Positions 1 through 7,514 of a DNA stretch of 64,000 nt are shown one piece after another. The notes under the pieces are model-generated. The model saw only the letters and a program-made list of their open reading frames with translations. It was not told where the DNA came from and searched no databases. Numbering within the stretch: position 1 is the stretch's first letter; every line of letters starts with the position of its first letter. The position numbers were made by a program, and so were the translations under genes. The DNA comes from Cytobacillus depressus (GTDB taxonomy: Bacteria; Bacillota; Bacilli; Bacillales; Cytobacillaceae), in NCBI RefSeq assembly GCF_008923245.1, contig NZ_WBOS01000008.1:89807-153806 (forward strand). The letters are read 5' to 3'.

Positions 1-507
1 CTGTGGCGGAATATCAATAATTTGGCCTTTTTCTTGATAATGTTCCGTTACTTTCACATAGCGATCAAATACCTTTTTAATAATATGTTCGAAAAATTGA
101 TCCTTCAGCTCGGGATGAAAAGGAATTTCCTGAATTAAGATCTTCAAAAGAGGCAAATTTTTTTTCGCAAAGACGACACGATTTTCAATCATGGCTCTCA
201 GAAAGTCTTCAAAATTCTCATATTTTGTATCAAGCACTTTATATAAATCCTTAATGACAAAAGGGGCAAGCAACTTAGCCATAGTAGGGGCAACAATGCC
301 TAACAGCAAATCTTTTTTTGTCTTATAGTGCCGGAAAATTGTCCCTTCCGCTACGCCCGCTTTCTTCGCAATTTCACTTGTTGATGTAGCGGCATAGCCC
401 TTTTCCGAAAAGGAATCAATCGCAGCGATAATAATCTTTTTCTGTTTATCTGTTAACTCGTCTTCATTATCGAAAAGTTGAGTAATCAATGAATCTTGCT
501 CAGTTAT
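1..507 (-). CDS. TetR/AcrR family regulator (3' end outside window)
   Basis: Partial gene running off the left edge. An N-terminal TetR helix-turn-helix is visible (residues about 20-65, with STSEIAKKAGVAEGTIFRHY), followed by the start of a helical ligand domain. It lies 50 bp behind the ABC permease on the same strand, so it is probably the third gene of that operon and its repressor; two identical palindromes flank the operon promoter. The start is odd. After an in-frame stop at 538-540 the frame has no ATG, GTG or TTG until 487-489. The SD GGAG at 517-520 sits 9 nt before ATA at 505-507, so an AUA start giving M-T-E-Q-D is the best fit. CTG overlapping the SD, or the distant TTG, are weaker choices. 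Family call is secure; start is inferred. Confidence 0.85.
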   Translation of the reverse strand, partial: MTEQDSLITQLFDNEDELTDKQKKIIIAAIDSFSEKGYAATSTSEIAKKAGVAEGTIFRHYKTKKDLLLGIVAPTMAKLLAPFVIKDLYKVLDTKYENFEDFLRAMIENRVVFAKKNLPLLKILIQEIPFHPELKDQFFEHIIKKVFDRYVKVTEHYQEKGQIIDIPPQ

Positions 508-556
508 GGTGAACAGCTCCTTTTTTCGACATCTTCCTTACATTATAAATGAAAGA

Positions 557-1585
557 TTATAGCTTTCTATACTTTCTTAATGCTGCCACATTAAGAATCA
601 TGAACAGAAGGGAAAAGCCCGCCAAGATGAGCAAGTCTTTGTAAATCATATCCCAGCCAAATCCTCTAATCATAACATTTCGTAACGCTTCATTCGCATA
701 ATATAGAGGAGTCAATGGTCCAATCCAGCTTAGCCACTTAGAGATCGTGTCCGCATTAAATAGGCCAGAAAAGAAAAGCTGCGGAACAATAACGAGCGGG
801 ATAAATTGAATCATTTGCAGCTCATTATTGGCAAAAGACGATAATAAAGTTCCTAACGTCAGCGCTGAAAAAGAGACGAGTAAAGTAATCAGCAGAACAT
901 AGCCGAATGCGCCCTCCATCATCATATCTAATACATAAATGGTGTACCAGGCGATAATGGCGGCCTGGATCATCGTAAAAATGCCAAAGCCAATTACATA
1001 GCCAGTGACAATTTCCCATTTCCTAAGCGGACTGGATAATAATCTTTCCAATGTTCCCGTCGTTCTTTCCCGTAAAAAGGAAACGCCAGCAATGAGGAAA
1101 ACAAAGAAGAAAACGAAATAGCCTAATAGGATAGGGCCTAAATAATCAAACTGACCCATTTCACTCGAGCCGTATAAATAATCCACCTTTATGTCCTTCT
1201 GCGGACTGTTTTGCTGTAAAGGCTTCAGCGCATCCTGCAGCCATTTTAGCACAGAGCCGTTCATGCCTGGATCGCTGCCCTCAAGAAAAACGGAAGGTTC
1301 CTGATTTTCGAAAAGCAAATATCCATCTATCACTCGGTCTTTTAAATCCTTTTCAGCTTCACTAGTAGAGTTATATTGTTTAATTTCGGCATTATCTAAA
1401 TTTAATTGATTTTGGATTTGATCAGGGAGATTGACTAAACCAATTTTTGGCTGATAATCTCCTCCGTTAAAAACGAAATAAAGCATCGACAATACAAGAA
1501 TTGGCGCAAAAATTAACAGAGCCATCGTTCGTTTATCCCGGACAATTTGGCGGAGAATGCGAATGACTAAAGCTGTAATCCTCAT
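557..1585 (-). CDS. ABC-2 type exporter permease
   Basis: Membrane subunit of an ABC exporter, 342 residues. One membrane segment at about 20-40 is followed by an extracytoplasmic region of about 110 residues and then five further hydrophobic segments from about 150 to the C-terminus, the usual ABC2_membrane_3 layout. The motif RERTTGTLERLLSSPL before the second helix group is typical of this family (DrrB/NodJ/YhgE-like). It overlaps the upstream ATPase gene by 4 bp (ATGA), so the two are translationally coupled. The substrate cannot be told from sequence; drugs or other hydrophobic compounds are common for such TetR-controlled pairs. Confidence 0.9.
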   Translation of the reverse strand: MRITALVIRILRQIVRDKRTMALLIFAPILVLSMLYFVFNGGDYQPKIGLVNLPDQIQNQLNLDNAEIKQYNSTSEAEKDLKDRVIDGYLLFENQEPSVFLEGSDPGMNGSVLKWLQDALKPLQQNSPQKDIKVDYLYGSSEMGQFDYLGPILLGYFVFFFVFLIAGVSFLRERTTGTLERLLSSPLRKWEIVTGYVIGFGIFTMIQAAIIAWYTIYVLDMMMEGAFGYVLLITLLVSFSALTLGTLLSSFANNELQMIQFIPLVIVPQLFFSGLFNADTISKWLSWIGPLTPLYYANEALRNVMIRGFGWDMIYKDLLILAGFSLLFMILNVAALRKYRKL

Positions 1586-2307
1586 TGGGCAGCACCTCCA
1601 AATACTAAAAATGCATCTTCAATGCTTGCAGAATTTGTTTTTTCCTTCAATTCGTCAGGGGTGCCTATCGCAATAAGCTGTCCTTCCCGAATCATGCCGA
1701 GCCGGTCGCATTTCTCGGCTTCATCCATCACGTGGGTTGTAACGATAATGGTTGTGCCGTTTTCTTTCAGCTTATAAAATGCTTCCCAAATACTTTTCCT
1801 TAATACAGGATCAATGCCTACTGTCGGCTCGTCGAGAATGAGCAACTTTGGCTGATGCAACAGCGAAATGGCGAGCGAGAGTCGCCGTTTCATGCCGCCA
1901 GAGTAGGCTGAAACAAGCTTATTGAGATGATCGGATAAAGAAACAGTTTCCATCACCTCAACGATCCGCGTCTTTCGTTTCGCTCCTTTTAATCCGTAAA
2001 GGGCGGCAAAAAATTCAAGATTCTCTTTTGCGGAAAGCTCTTCGTATAAAGCATCTGACTGAGCCATATAACCGATTTTCTCAACGAGCTTAAGGCTAGG
2101 CATTTTCTCTTGAAAAATATAATTCTCTCCCTTAGTCGGAAGATCCAGCCCGACAAGCTGCTTGACTAGTGTCGTTTTCCCAGCACCGGAAGGGCCAAGG
2201 AGGCCAAAAATTTCACCGGAAGCTATTTCTAAGCTGATGTTTTGCAGAACTTGATGTTTTCCAAAAGCCTTACATACATTTTGAATAGAAACAATCGTTT
2301 CTCCCAC
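1582..2307 (-). CDS. ABC transporter ATP-binding protein
   Basis: Nucleotide-binding subunit of the exporter, 241 residues. Walker A GPSGAGKTT is near residue 40, the Q-loop near 83, the signature YSGGMKRRLS near 135, Walker B LLILDEP near 155 and the H-loop TTHVMDEAE near 190. It belongs to the drug-exporter branch (CcmA/DrrA-like). The start is a GTG at 2307 behind GAGGTGAT. It is the first gene of an operon with the permease and the TetR gene, read from a promoter flanked by two identical operators. Confidence 0.92.
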   Translation of the reverse strand: MGETIVSIQNVCKAFGKHQVLQNISLEIASGEIFGLLGPSGAGKTTLVKQLVGLDLPTKGENYIFQEKMPSLKLVEKIGYMAQSDALYEELSAKENLEFFAALYGLKGAKRKTRIVEVMETVSLSDHLNKLVSAYSGGMKRRLSLAISLLHQPKLLILDEPTVGIDPVLRKSIWEAFYKLKENGTTIIVTTHVMDEAEKCDRLGMIREGQLIAIGTPDELKEKTNSASIEDAFLVFGGAAQ

Positions 2308-2334
2308 GGAAAATCACCTCTTTTTTATTAGGAG

Positions 2335-2398
2335 TGAGTAATCACTCATTAACAGTTTAACGGACAATAAAACCATTTGTAAAGTGAGTAATCACTCA
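2335..2398 (-). promoter_or_regulatory. Promoter of the ABC/TetR operon with twin palindromic operators
   Basis: On the minus strand a -35 TTTACA (2378-2383), an 18-bp spacer and a -10-like TAAACT (2354-2359) precede the ATPase gene. The same 14-bp sequence TGAGTAATCACTCA occurs at 2335-2348 and 2385-2398, exactly 50 bp apart, one just downstream of the -10 and one at the upstream edge of the -35. Arms TGAGT/ACTCA with a 4-bp centre are typical of TetR-family operators; the extended arms are AGTGAGT/ACTCACT. The promoter hexamers are approximate; the palindromes are certain. Confidence 0.75.
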
Positions 2399-2485
2399 CT
2401 ATTTATATATATGCTTCAATTTTATTTTTTTGAATAAAATTATGTCATTTAGCAAACGGTTCTGAACCAGAGATCTGGCGCTTTG

Positions 2486-2528
2486 TGTGCGATAAGTCAC
2501 ATACCCAGTCATGTTGCTTCGATAGAAT
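2486..2528 (+). promoter_or_regulatory. Fnr/Crp-type box and -10 of the fnr-like gene
   Basis: TGTGCGATAAGTCACA at 2486-2501 matches TGTGA-N6-TCACA at 9 of 10 arm positions. A -10 TAGAAT lies at 2523-2528, which predicts transcription from about 2535. The box is then centred at -41.5, the class II activator position. No good -35 is present, as expected for an activator-dependent promoter. The simplest reading is that the downstream Fnr-like protein activates its own gene. Confidence 0.65.
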
Positions 2529-2561
2529 GAAAAGTAAGTGACTTGGAGGAGGTGTATTGGT

Positions 2562-3278
2562 ATGACTCATTCAGCACATCAGTCCGATATCGAGTATTTT
2601 CTTGGGAAAATTGAGATCTTTAAAAATCTCCCGAAACAGTCTGTCCAGCTGCTAGATAAAAGAATTAGCAGAAAAGCGTTTAAAAAAGGGGACCAGATTA
2701 TCTCTGAATTTGATAAAGCAGAGGGAGTTTTCTTCGTTCATTCAGGGATCGTAAAATTAACGAAGGAGGATAATCAAGGGAATGAAATGATTACTTGCAT
2801 AAAGAAAAAGGGAGAAATTTTTGCAGAGGCATGCCTTTTTAATGCGGAGGGGACTTGCTATCCGGCAACGGCCACAATGATCCAGGATGGCCAATTGTAT
2901 TTTTTAAAAACGAAGGACTTGGAGCAGGAATTTCTCGTCTCTCCAGAAATGGCCGTCCAAATGATCCGCTATATGAGCGAACAGCTTCGTGATTTTACGA
3001 CTATTTTAAGAGACATCGCGCTGCTTGACGTGTATATGAAAACGATTCGAACTTTAGAGCGTCTCGCTTTAAAGTTTGGCGCGAATCATTGCAATCGCAT
3101 GCATATCGAGCTTCCTATTACTGTCCAGGAATTCTCAACTCTTGTAGGAACGACAAGAGAAAGCGTCAGCCGCGTATTCTCTAAGCTTAAAAAAGATGGC
3201 ATTATTGAAGTAAGAGGAAAAACCATTATCATTTCAGATTGGTGCAGATTTTGCTCCCTTTTCCATCATAAATTATAG
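2562..3278 (+). CDS. fnr: Crp/Fnr family regulator, Bacillus Fnr-like
   Basis: 238-residue regulator with an N-terminal cyclic-nucleotide-type beta-roll (about 15-125), dimer helix (about 130-165) and winged helix DNA-binding domain (recognition region TVQEFSTLVGTTRESVSRV, 187-205). B. subtilis Fnr is also 238 residues and binds a C-terminal [4Fe-4S] cluster with C227, C230, C235 and D141. Here the tail is W-C228-R-F-C231 and ends seven residues later, with His at 235 and 236 instead of a third Cys. It may be an Fnr with Cys-Cys-His ligation, or a Crp/Fnr relative that lost the cluster. The start ATG is chosen because GGAGGAGG lies 9 nt upstream; a GTG at 2538 would put that SD inside the gene. 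Confidence 0.8.
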   Translation: MTHSAHQSDIEYFLGKIEIFKNLPKQSVQLLDKRISRKAFKKGDQIISEFDKAEGVFFVHSGIVKLTKEDNQGNEMITCIKKKGEIFAEACLFNAEGTCYPATATMIQDGQLYFLKTKDLEQEFLVSPEMAVQMIRYMSEQLRDFTTILRDIALLDVYMKTIRTLERLALKFGANHCNRMHIELPITVQEFSTLVGTTRESVSRVFSKLKKDGIIEVRGKTIIISDWCRFCSLFHHKL

Positions 3279-3290
3279 AGGTACCAGAGG

Positions 3291-3322
3291 AGAGCGTTGT
3301 TTAAATGCAATGCTCTTTTTTA
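3291..3322 (+). terminator. Rho-independent terminator of the fnr-like gene
   Basis: Stem AGAGCGTTG / CAATGCTCT with one G-T pair, a short A/T-rich loop, then a run of T. Confidence 0.8.
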
Positions 3323-3328
3323 TATTAA

Positions 3329-3760
3329 TTAGAGAAGAACTACTGCTTCATTGCCTGAAAGAACCTTATTTTTTCTTTTTCGGTAAATGGCCGTCATTCC
3401 CATTGCCCGAGGGCGCCACCTATTCTCACTTTCGGTAAAAGCACAGCCCTTCCATTGCCCAAGGGCGCTGCCTTTTCTCCTATTCGGTAAAAGGACAGCC
3501 CTTCCATTGCCCGAGAGCCCCACCTATTCTCATTTTCGGTAAAAGGACAGCCCTTCCATTGCCCGAGAGCCCCGCCTTTTCTCCTATTCGGTAAAAGGAC
3601 AGCCCTTCCATTGCCCGAGAGCCCCACCTTTTCTTATTTTCGGTAAAAGGACAGCCCTCCCAATGCCCGAGGGCGCCACCTATTCTCACTTTCGGTAAAA
3701 GCACAGACCTTCCATTGCCTAAGGGCGCTGCTTTTTCTCCTTTTCGGTAAATGCCAAGTA
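3329..3760. repeat. 52-bp tandem array 1 (GGTAA...TTGCC family)
   Basis: The word CGGTAAA starts at 3381, 3433, 3485, 3537, 3589, 3641, 3693 and 3745, always 52 bp apart. A decayed unit before it keeps TTGCC at 3351, 52 bp before the TTGCC at 3403. Each unit carries GGTAA, 16 bp, then TTGCC, a near-inverted pair, inside a C-rich unit of the type GGACAGCCCTTCCATTGCCC. Interiors differ between copies but no spacing changes. Because 52 is not a multiple of 3 the array cannot code for a repeated protein, and the short open frames that cross it are artefacts. It starts right after the fnr terminator. Confidence 0.95.
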
Positions 3761-3862
3761 TCCGCGCTAGCCATTAAAACCTTGAATAGTAATAAAACAA
3801 GGCAATCACGCCGTTTTCTCATGTATAATATAAGCAAAAATCATAGTACAGAGGTGCAAAGG

Positions 3863-4315
3863 ATGGCAGAGTTCCGTTCAAGTGTAATTATTAATAAACC
3901 GATTGCTGAGGTATTTCAATACATAACGAGCATGGAGAATACTCCTGAAATTATGCCCAATGTCGTGAAAATGGAAAAGCTGACAGAGGGGCCGATCGGC
4001 AAAGGGACAAAATTTAAGGAAACGCGGTCTGTAAGGGGAAAGAAGGTCAATGCAGAAATTGAAATGGTCGGATTTAAACAGGACCACTCCTTTACAACGA
4101 GGAGTAACTCAAACGGATTAATTGTCGAGTATGCTTATGCTTTCCACGAAATTGAGGAAGGCACACAAGTGGAGCTGGACGCATTTGTGAAAACGAGCGG
4201 CCTAATCATGAAAATGACAAAGCGTTTTATTGTCAACATGATCAAGAAAGAAGATGGATTTCAGTTGGAATATTTAAAGGACATGCTTGAAGAGAGTAAA
4301 AGTGAAGATCAATAG
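3863..4315 (+). CDS. SRPBCC family protein (START/polyketide-cyclase-like fold)
   Basis: 150-residue protein of the SRPBCC superfamily, which forms a deep hydrophobic ligand cavity. The N-terminus FRSSVIINKPIAEVFQYITS is the typical first strand and helix, and the C-terminal amphipathic helix is at about 110-140. Relatives include polyketide cyclases and ligand-binding proteins of unknown role, so no reaction is assigned. The start ATG follows GAGGTGCAAAGG; longer frames upstream run into the repeat array and past the likely -10 TATAAT (3824-3829), so they are not used. It is monocistronic, convergent with bshB2. Confidence 0.8.
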   Translation: MAEFRSSVIINKPIAEVFQYITSMENTPEIMPNVVKMEKLTEGPIGKGTKFKETRSVRGKKVNAEIEMVGFKQDHSFTTRSNSNGLIVEYAYAFHEIEEGTQVELDAFVKTSGLIMKMTKRFIVNMIKKEDGFQLEYLKDMLEESKSEDQ

Positions 4316-4376
4316 CGGGAGAAAAAAGGGAATCCAGCAAGTGGATCGGGATTTTCAAATACTAGTGAATAGTACT

Positions 4377-4411
4377 AAAAAGGCAATCGGTCCTTTAAAA
4401 CCGACTGCCTC
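4377..4411 (-). terminator. Terminator of the yojF-bshB2 operon
   Basis: On the minus strand GGCAGTCGGT pairs with ACCGATTGCC around a small loop and is followed by TTTTT. Confidence 0.8.
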
Positions 4412-4421
4412 AACCATCCCT

Positions 4422-5087
4422 TTAAAACTTGTATGTCCAAAAACGCTCGTTATGAAATCTCGCGACAACTTCCGGATCTTGATTTTCTAAGTTTATCGCG
4501 ATCTGGCTGCTGACAATCTGGGTTTGGGATACATGGGCTTTAATCGTTGCAAGCTTTCGATCGGCAAAAGCGGAAATGTTATTGACAACATCTGCTGGAC
4601 CGAGGTCCTCCTCACAATTATGTGAAAAGGCGACACAATGCACTTTAGGACGGTTTTCAGCAGGCATGTCTCTCACTGCCCGGATGACCGCCGCACCGCT
4701 TGCATCATGGTCGGGATGCACCGCATAGCCAGGATAGAAGGTAATGATTAAGGAAGGATTCACGTCTTTAATGATGGAGCTAATATGCGCTGCCACCACT
4801 TCCTCATTCTCAAATTCCAACGTTTTATCCCGGTAGCCAAGCATTCTTAAATCCTTGATTCCTAGAATATTTGCCGCATCCTGCAATTCTTTTTTTCGAA
4901 TATCCGGCAATGATTCCCTAGTGGCAAAAGGGGGATTTCCCATATTGCGTCCCATTTCTCCCAATGTCAAGCAGGCATAGGTTACCGGTGTGCCGCTATC
5001 GGTATAGGAGGCAATCGTTCCAGATACACCAAACGCCTCATCATCCGGATGGGGGAAAACAACTAGAACATGTCTTTCTTTTTCCAT
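4422..5087 (-). CDS. bshB2: Bacillithiol biosynthesis deacetylase BshB2
   Basis: Zinc-dependent LmbE/PIG-L family deacetylase of 221 residues. It removes the acetyl group from GlcNAc-malate to give GlcN-malate, the second step of bacillithiol synthesis. The zinc motif PHPDDE is at residues 12-17 and the distal HPDHDASG is near 120. It sits directly downstream of yojF, as in B. subtilis (yojF-yojG). Bacilli usually have a second enzyme, BshB1, elsewhere. SD GAAAGGAG precedes the start. Confidence 0.92.
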   Translation of the reverse strand: MEKERHVLVVFPHPDDEAFGVSGTIASYTDSGTPVTYACLTLGEMGRNMGNPPFATRESLPDIRKKELQDAANILGIKDLRMLGYRDKTLEFENEEVVAAHISSIIKDVNPSLIITFYPGYAVHPDHDASGAAVIRAVRDMPAENRPKVHCVAFSHNCEEDLGPADVVNNISAFADRKLATIKAHVSQTQIVSSQIAINLENQDPEVVARFHNERFWTYKF

Positions 5088-5117
5088 ATCATCTTTTCTC
5101 CTTTCTATAAAAAGTTG

Positions 5118-5462
5118 TTAAAACGGTGTTTCGCCTATTTGCAGCGCTACAGCAAGCTTGCCATCGAAATCATGCCCTGCTAAAAGAAGCCGCCCTTTTT
5201 CGTCGACTTCAAAATGGGTAATTCCCTCGGCATACACCCAGCCAAAGCTCAGTTTTAATCCCACTCGATATGGACCATTCCCAATAACTTTTCCGTGCTC
5301 ATATTGCAGATGAGCATTCCGAATATAAGCCCCAGAAGAGAAAAATGATTTATCAAAATGGGAAGCATAGGCCCCATTTGTCGTTTCTAAGTGGATATAC
5401 ACATCTTTTTTAGCAAAACGGTCTATTTCTTTTTGAACTTGTTCAAATATTACTTCTTCCAT
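5118..5462 (-). CDS. yojF: YojF family protein (DUF1806)
   Basis: 114-residue protein of the YojF/DUF1806 family, of unknown biochemical function and regularly encoded next to bshB2. No signal peptide or membrane segment; the sequence looks like a small alpha/beta soluble protein (VYIHLETTNGAYASHF near the N-terminus). The start chosen, ATG at 5462, has AAGGAGG 6 nt upstream; a further ATG at 5480 would place that SD within the coding region. A link to bacillithiol metabolism is by association only. Confidence 0.85.
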   Translation of the reverse strand: MEEVIFEQVQKEIDRFAKKDVYIHLETTNGAYASHFDKSFFSSGAYIRNAHLQYEHGKVIGNGPYRVGLKLSFGWVYAEGITHFEVDEKGRLLLAGHDFDGKLAVALQIGETPF

Positions 5463-5830
5463 GATGGGCCTCCTTTCCAAACTATATTAAATATGCTTAG
5501 TTTTAGTGAATGTTTGTTAGATCAAGATAAAACAGCTACTAAGATGATCTCATAGCAATCGTTAGGACCTAACTCCGCATGAAACGGTCGTCATGCTGTA
5601 AAAATCCCCAACCCACATAAATCTTAGCTTAACAATTTGTTTAACAATTACCCAATTATTTTACTAAAAAAAGATCCCAAAAGCGAAATTAACGCTTAAA
5701 GAAAACTCGCTGATTGGCAAGCCTTGGAAAGGCGAAGACAGAAGCGTTAGTTGCACTTATACTTAATTCCTAAAATTGGCGGCTACGTCGAATCTACTTC
5801 CCCGCTGACAATTTATACATTTTAATGTGC
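5463..5830. other. Intergenic region without recognisable genes
   Basis: A/T-rich spacer between yojF (its promoter side) and the terminator of pdxK. No open frame with an SD was found. The stretch at about 5675-5800 is less A/T-rich and looks like a degenerate dispersed element, but no second copy is present in this window. Confidence 0.5.
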
Positions 5831-5860
5831 AAAAAAACAGAGCCCTTTAAAGGCCCTGTT
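5831..5860 (-). terminator. Terminator of pdxK
   Basis: Minus strand stem ACAGGGCCTTT / AAAGGGCTCTGT followed by seven T. Confidence 0.85.
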
Positions 5861-5868
5861 CAATCATA

Positions 5869-6696
5869 TTAGTTCGTTTCTGGTCGACCAGCGCCAAATA
5901 GGCGGTATGCGCCATGCATGGTTGGTCCCACATATTGGTTCAATTTAAATCCATGATTGATCGCTGCAGTGATGAAATCCTTAGCTGTTTCAACAGCTTC
6001 ATTTACTGTTTTGCCTTTAGCTAGCTCTGCTGTAATCGCAGATGCAAATGTGCAGCCGGCGCCATGTGTGTAAGTCGTTTGGATAAGCTCGGATTCTAAT
6101 AGCTTAAATTCCTTTCCATCATAAAAAAGATCGACGGCTTTCTCATGGTTTAGCTTGCTGCCACCTTTGATTACTACATTTTTAGCGCCAAGTTCGTGAA
6201 TTCTTGCCGCAGCTTCTTTCATATCATCGATTGTTTTGATTGGTCCCGTTTTTGCAAGCTGTCCCGCTTCAAAAAGGTTCGGTGTAACAACGGTTGCACG
6301 AGGAACTAAAATATTTCTTAGCGCATCTGCTGTTTCAGGGTGAAGTACTTCATCTTCTCCTTTACATACTAGCACAGGGTCAATGACTGCTATTTCTAAT
6401 TTATTTTCGTCGATTGTTTGCGCAGCGAGCTCGATGATTTCTACAGAACCAAGCATGCCCGTTTTCATCGCATCGATTCCCGTTGATAGAATCGTTTCTA
6501 TTTGCGTGCGTAGTGTATCAAGTGCAATTGGGAACACGTTATGGTTCCAGTTATTTTTCGGATCCATCGTTACAATCGTAGTTAAAGCGGTCATTCCATA
6601 TACACCAAGCTCCTGGAATGTTTTAAGATCAGCTTGGATTCCGGCACCTCCGCTCGTATCTGAGCCAGCAATTGTCATAACCTTTTTCATTGTCAT
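5869..6696 (-). CDS. pdxK: Pyridoxine/pyridoxal kinase (ThiD-like)
   Basis: 275-residue ribokinase-family enzyme, closely like B. subtilis PdxK, a ThiD-type kinase acting on pyridoxine, pyridoxal, pyridoxamine and, more weakly, hydroxymethylpyrimidine. The N-terminal GSDTSGGAGIQADLK is the substrate loop, DPVLVCKG is near 125, and GAGCTFASA near residue 212 holds the anion hole and the conserved Cys typical of this class. It is alone between its own terminator and the divergent two-component genes, with no thiamin genes nearby, which supports a vitamin B6 salvage role. SD GGGAGGAAAG precedes the start; an ATG two codons later is equally possible. Confidence 0.88.
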   Translation of the reverse strand: MTMKKVMTIAGSDTSGGAGIQADLKTFQELGVYGMTALTTIVTMDPKNNWNHNVFPIALDTLRTQIETILSTGIDAMKTGMLGSVEIIELAAQTIDENKLEIAVIDPVLVCKGEDEVLHPETADALRNILVPRATVVTPNLFEAGQLAKTGPIKTIDDMKEAAARIHELGAKNVVIKGGSKLNHEKAVDLFYDGKEFKLLESELIQTTYTHGAGCTFASAITAELAKGKTVNEAVETAKDFITAAINHGFKLNQYVGPTMHGAYRLFGAGRPETN

Positions 6697-6842
6697 TGCA
6701 CTTTCCTCCCAATATCAGGTTCAATTTATGAATAATTAATCTATTTTTTAATTATAGCAATAATTATTATTTGCCGGAACTTTAATGTTCCATACTTTTA
6801 TTTCCAGAATTTTTCCTCTATTATTGATTTAGGTGATGGAAA

Positions 6843-7514
6843 ATGAGAAGAATTTTATATATTGAAGATGATGTGGAGATTGGTAGCTGGACAAAGGGAG
6901 ATTTAGAGCAAAGGGGATTTAAAGTGCAATGGTTACAATCGGGTGAAGGAGCGGAAAATATTGTTTCCAATTTTGATCTTGTCATATTGGATGTAATGCT
7001 TCCAGGCCTTGACGGTTTTACGATTGGCCAAAGGTTGAAGAGGGAGGCGCCGCATATCCCCATATTAATGCTTTCTGCCCGGACGGCTGTTGAAGATAAG
7101 CTCCATGGCCTGCAATTTGCAGATGATTATTTAACGAAACCCTTCCATCCAGATGAATTGGCGGCAAGAATTGACGTATTGATGAGAAGATCAGGTCTCT
7201 CCCTCTCGAATGAGGTGAACTTAGGGCATTTGACCGTTAACTTTTTAGAAAATAGAATATTGGATCGCCGTTCGGGAGCGGAAATTATTTTGACAGGCAA
7301 GCAATATCAAATTTTCATGCATTTTTTGCGGCATCCAAACCAGATTTTAACGAAGGAGCAAATCTATGAAGCGGTTTGGGGAGAACCGTATATCGAAGGT
7401 GATAAAACCTTAATGGTTCACATCCGCTATCTCCGCGAAAAAGTCGAGAAAAACCCCGGGTCTCCTGAAATTATTGAAACCATTAGGGGAATTGGCTATC
7501 GGGTGAAGCAATGA
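6843..7514 (+). CDS. OmpR-family response regulator
   Basis: 223-residue regulator with a receiver domain (acidic pocket EDD at 8-10, phosphoacceptor D50 in LVILDVMLP, T/S at LSAR, K99 in TKPF) and a C-terminal winged helix (about 125-222, RYLREKVEKNPGSPEIIETI). It overlaps the kinase gene by 4 bp and heads a module of kinase plus ABC transporter, the usual arrangement for sensing and removing antimicrobial peptides. Its target is probably the promoter before the transporter, which carries TTTAAAC repeats 11 bp apart. SD AGGTGATGG. Confidence 0.92.
   Translation: MRRILYIEDDVEIGSWTKGDLEQRGFKVQWLQSGEGAENIVSNFDLVILDVMLPGLDGFTIGQRLKREAPHIPILMLSARTAVEDKLHGLQFADDYLTKPFHPDELAARIDVLMRRSGLSLSNEVNLGHLTVNFLENRILDRRSGAEIILTGKQYQIFMHFLRHPNQILTKEQIYEAVWGEPYIEGDKTLMVHIRYLREKVEKNPGSPEIIETIRGIGYRVKQ

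Noticed and set aside
3329..3760. Possible CRISPR array (also considered for the other 52-bp arrays)
   Set aside because: There is no constant repeat of 25-40 bp alternating with unrelated spacers; whole units are similar and vary throughout, and no cas genes are in the window.
6776..6791. GGAAC-tttaat-GTTCC palindrome before the two-component operon as an operator
   Set aside because: Five-base arms in A/T-rich DNA with no second copy in the window; too weak to annotate.
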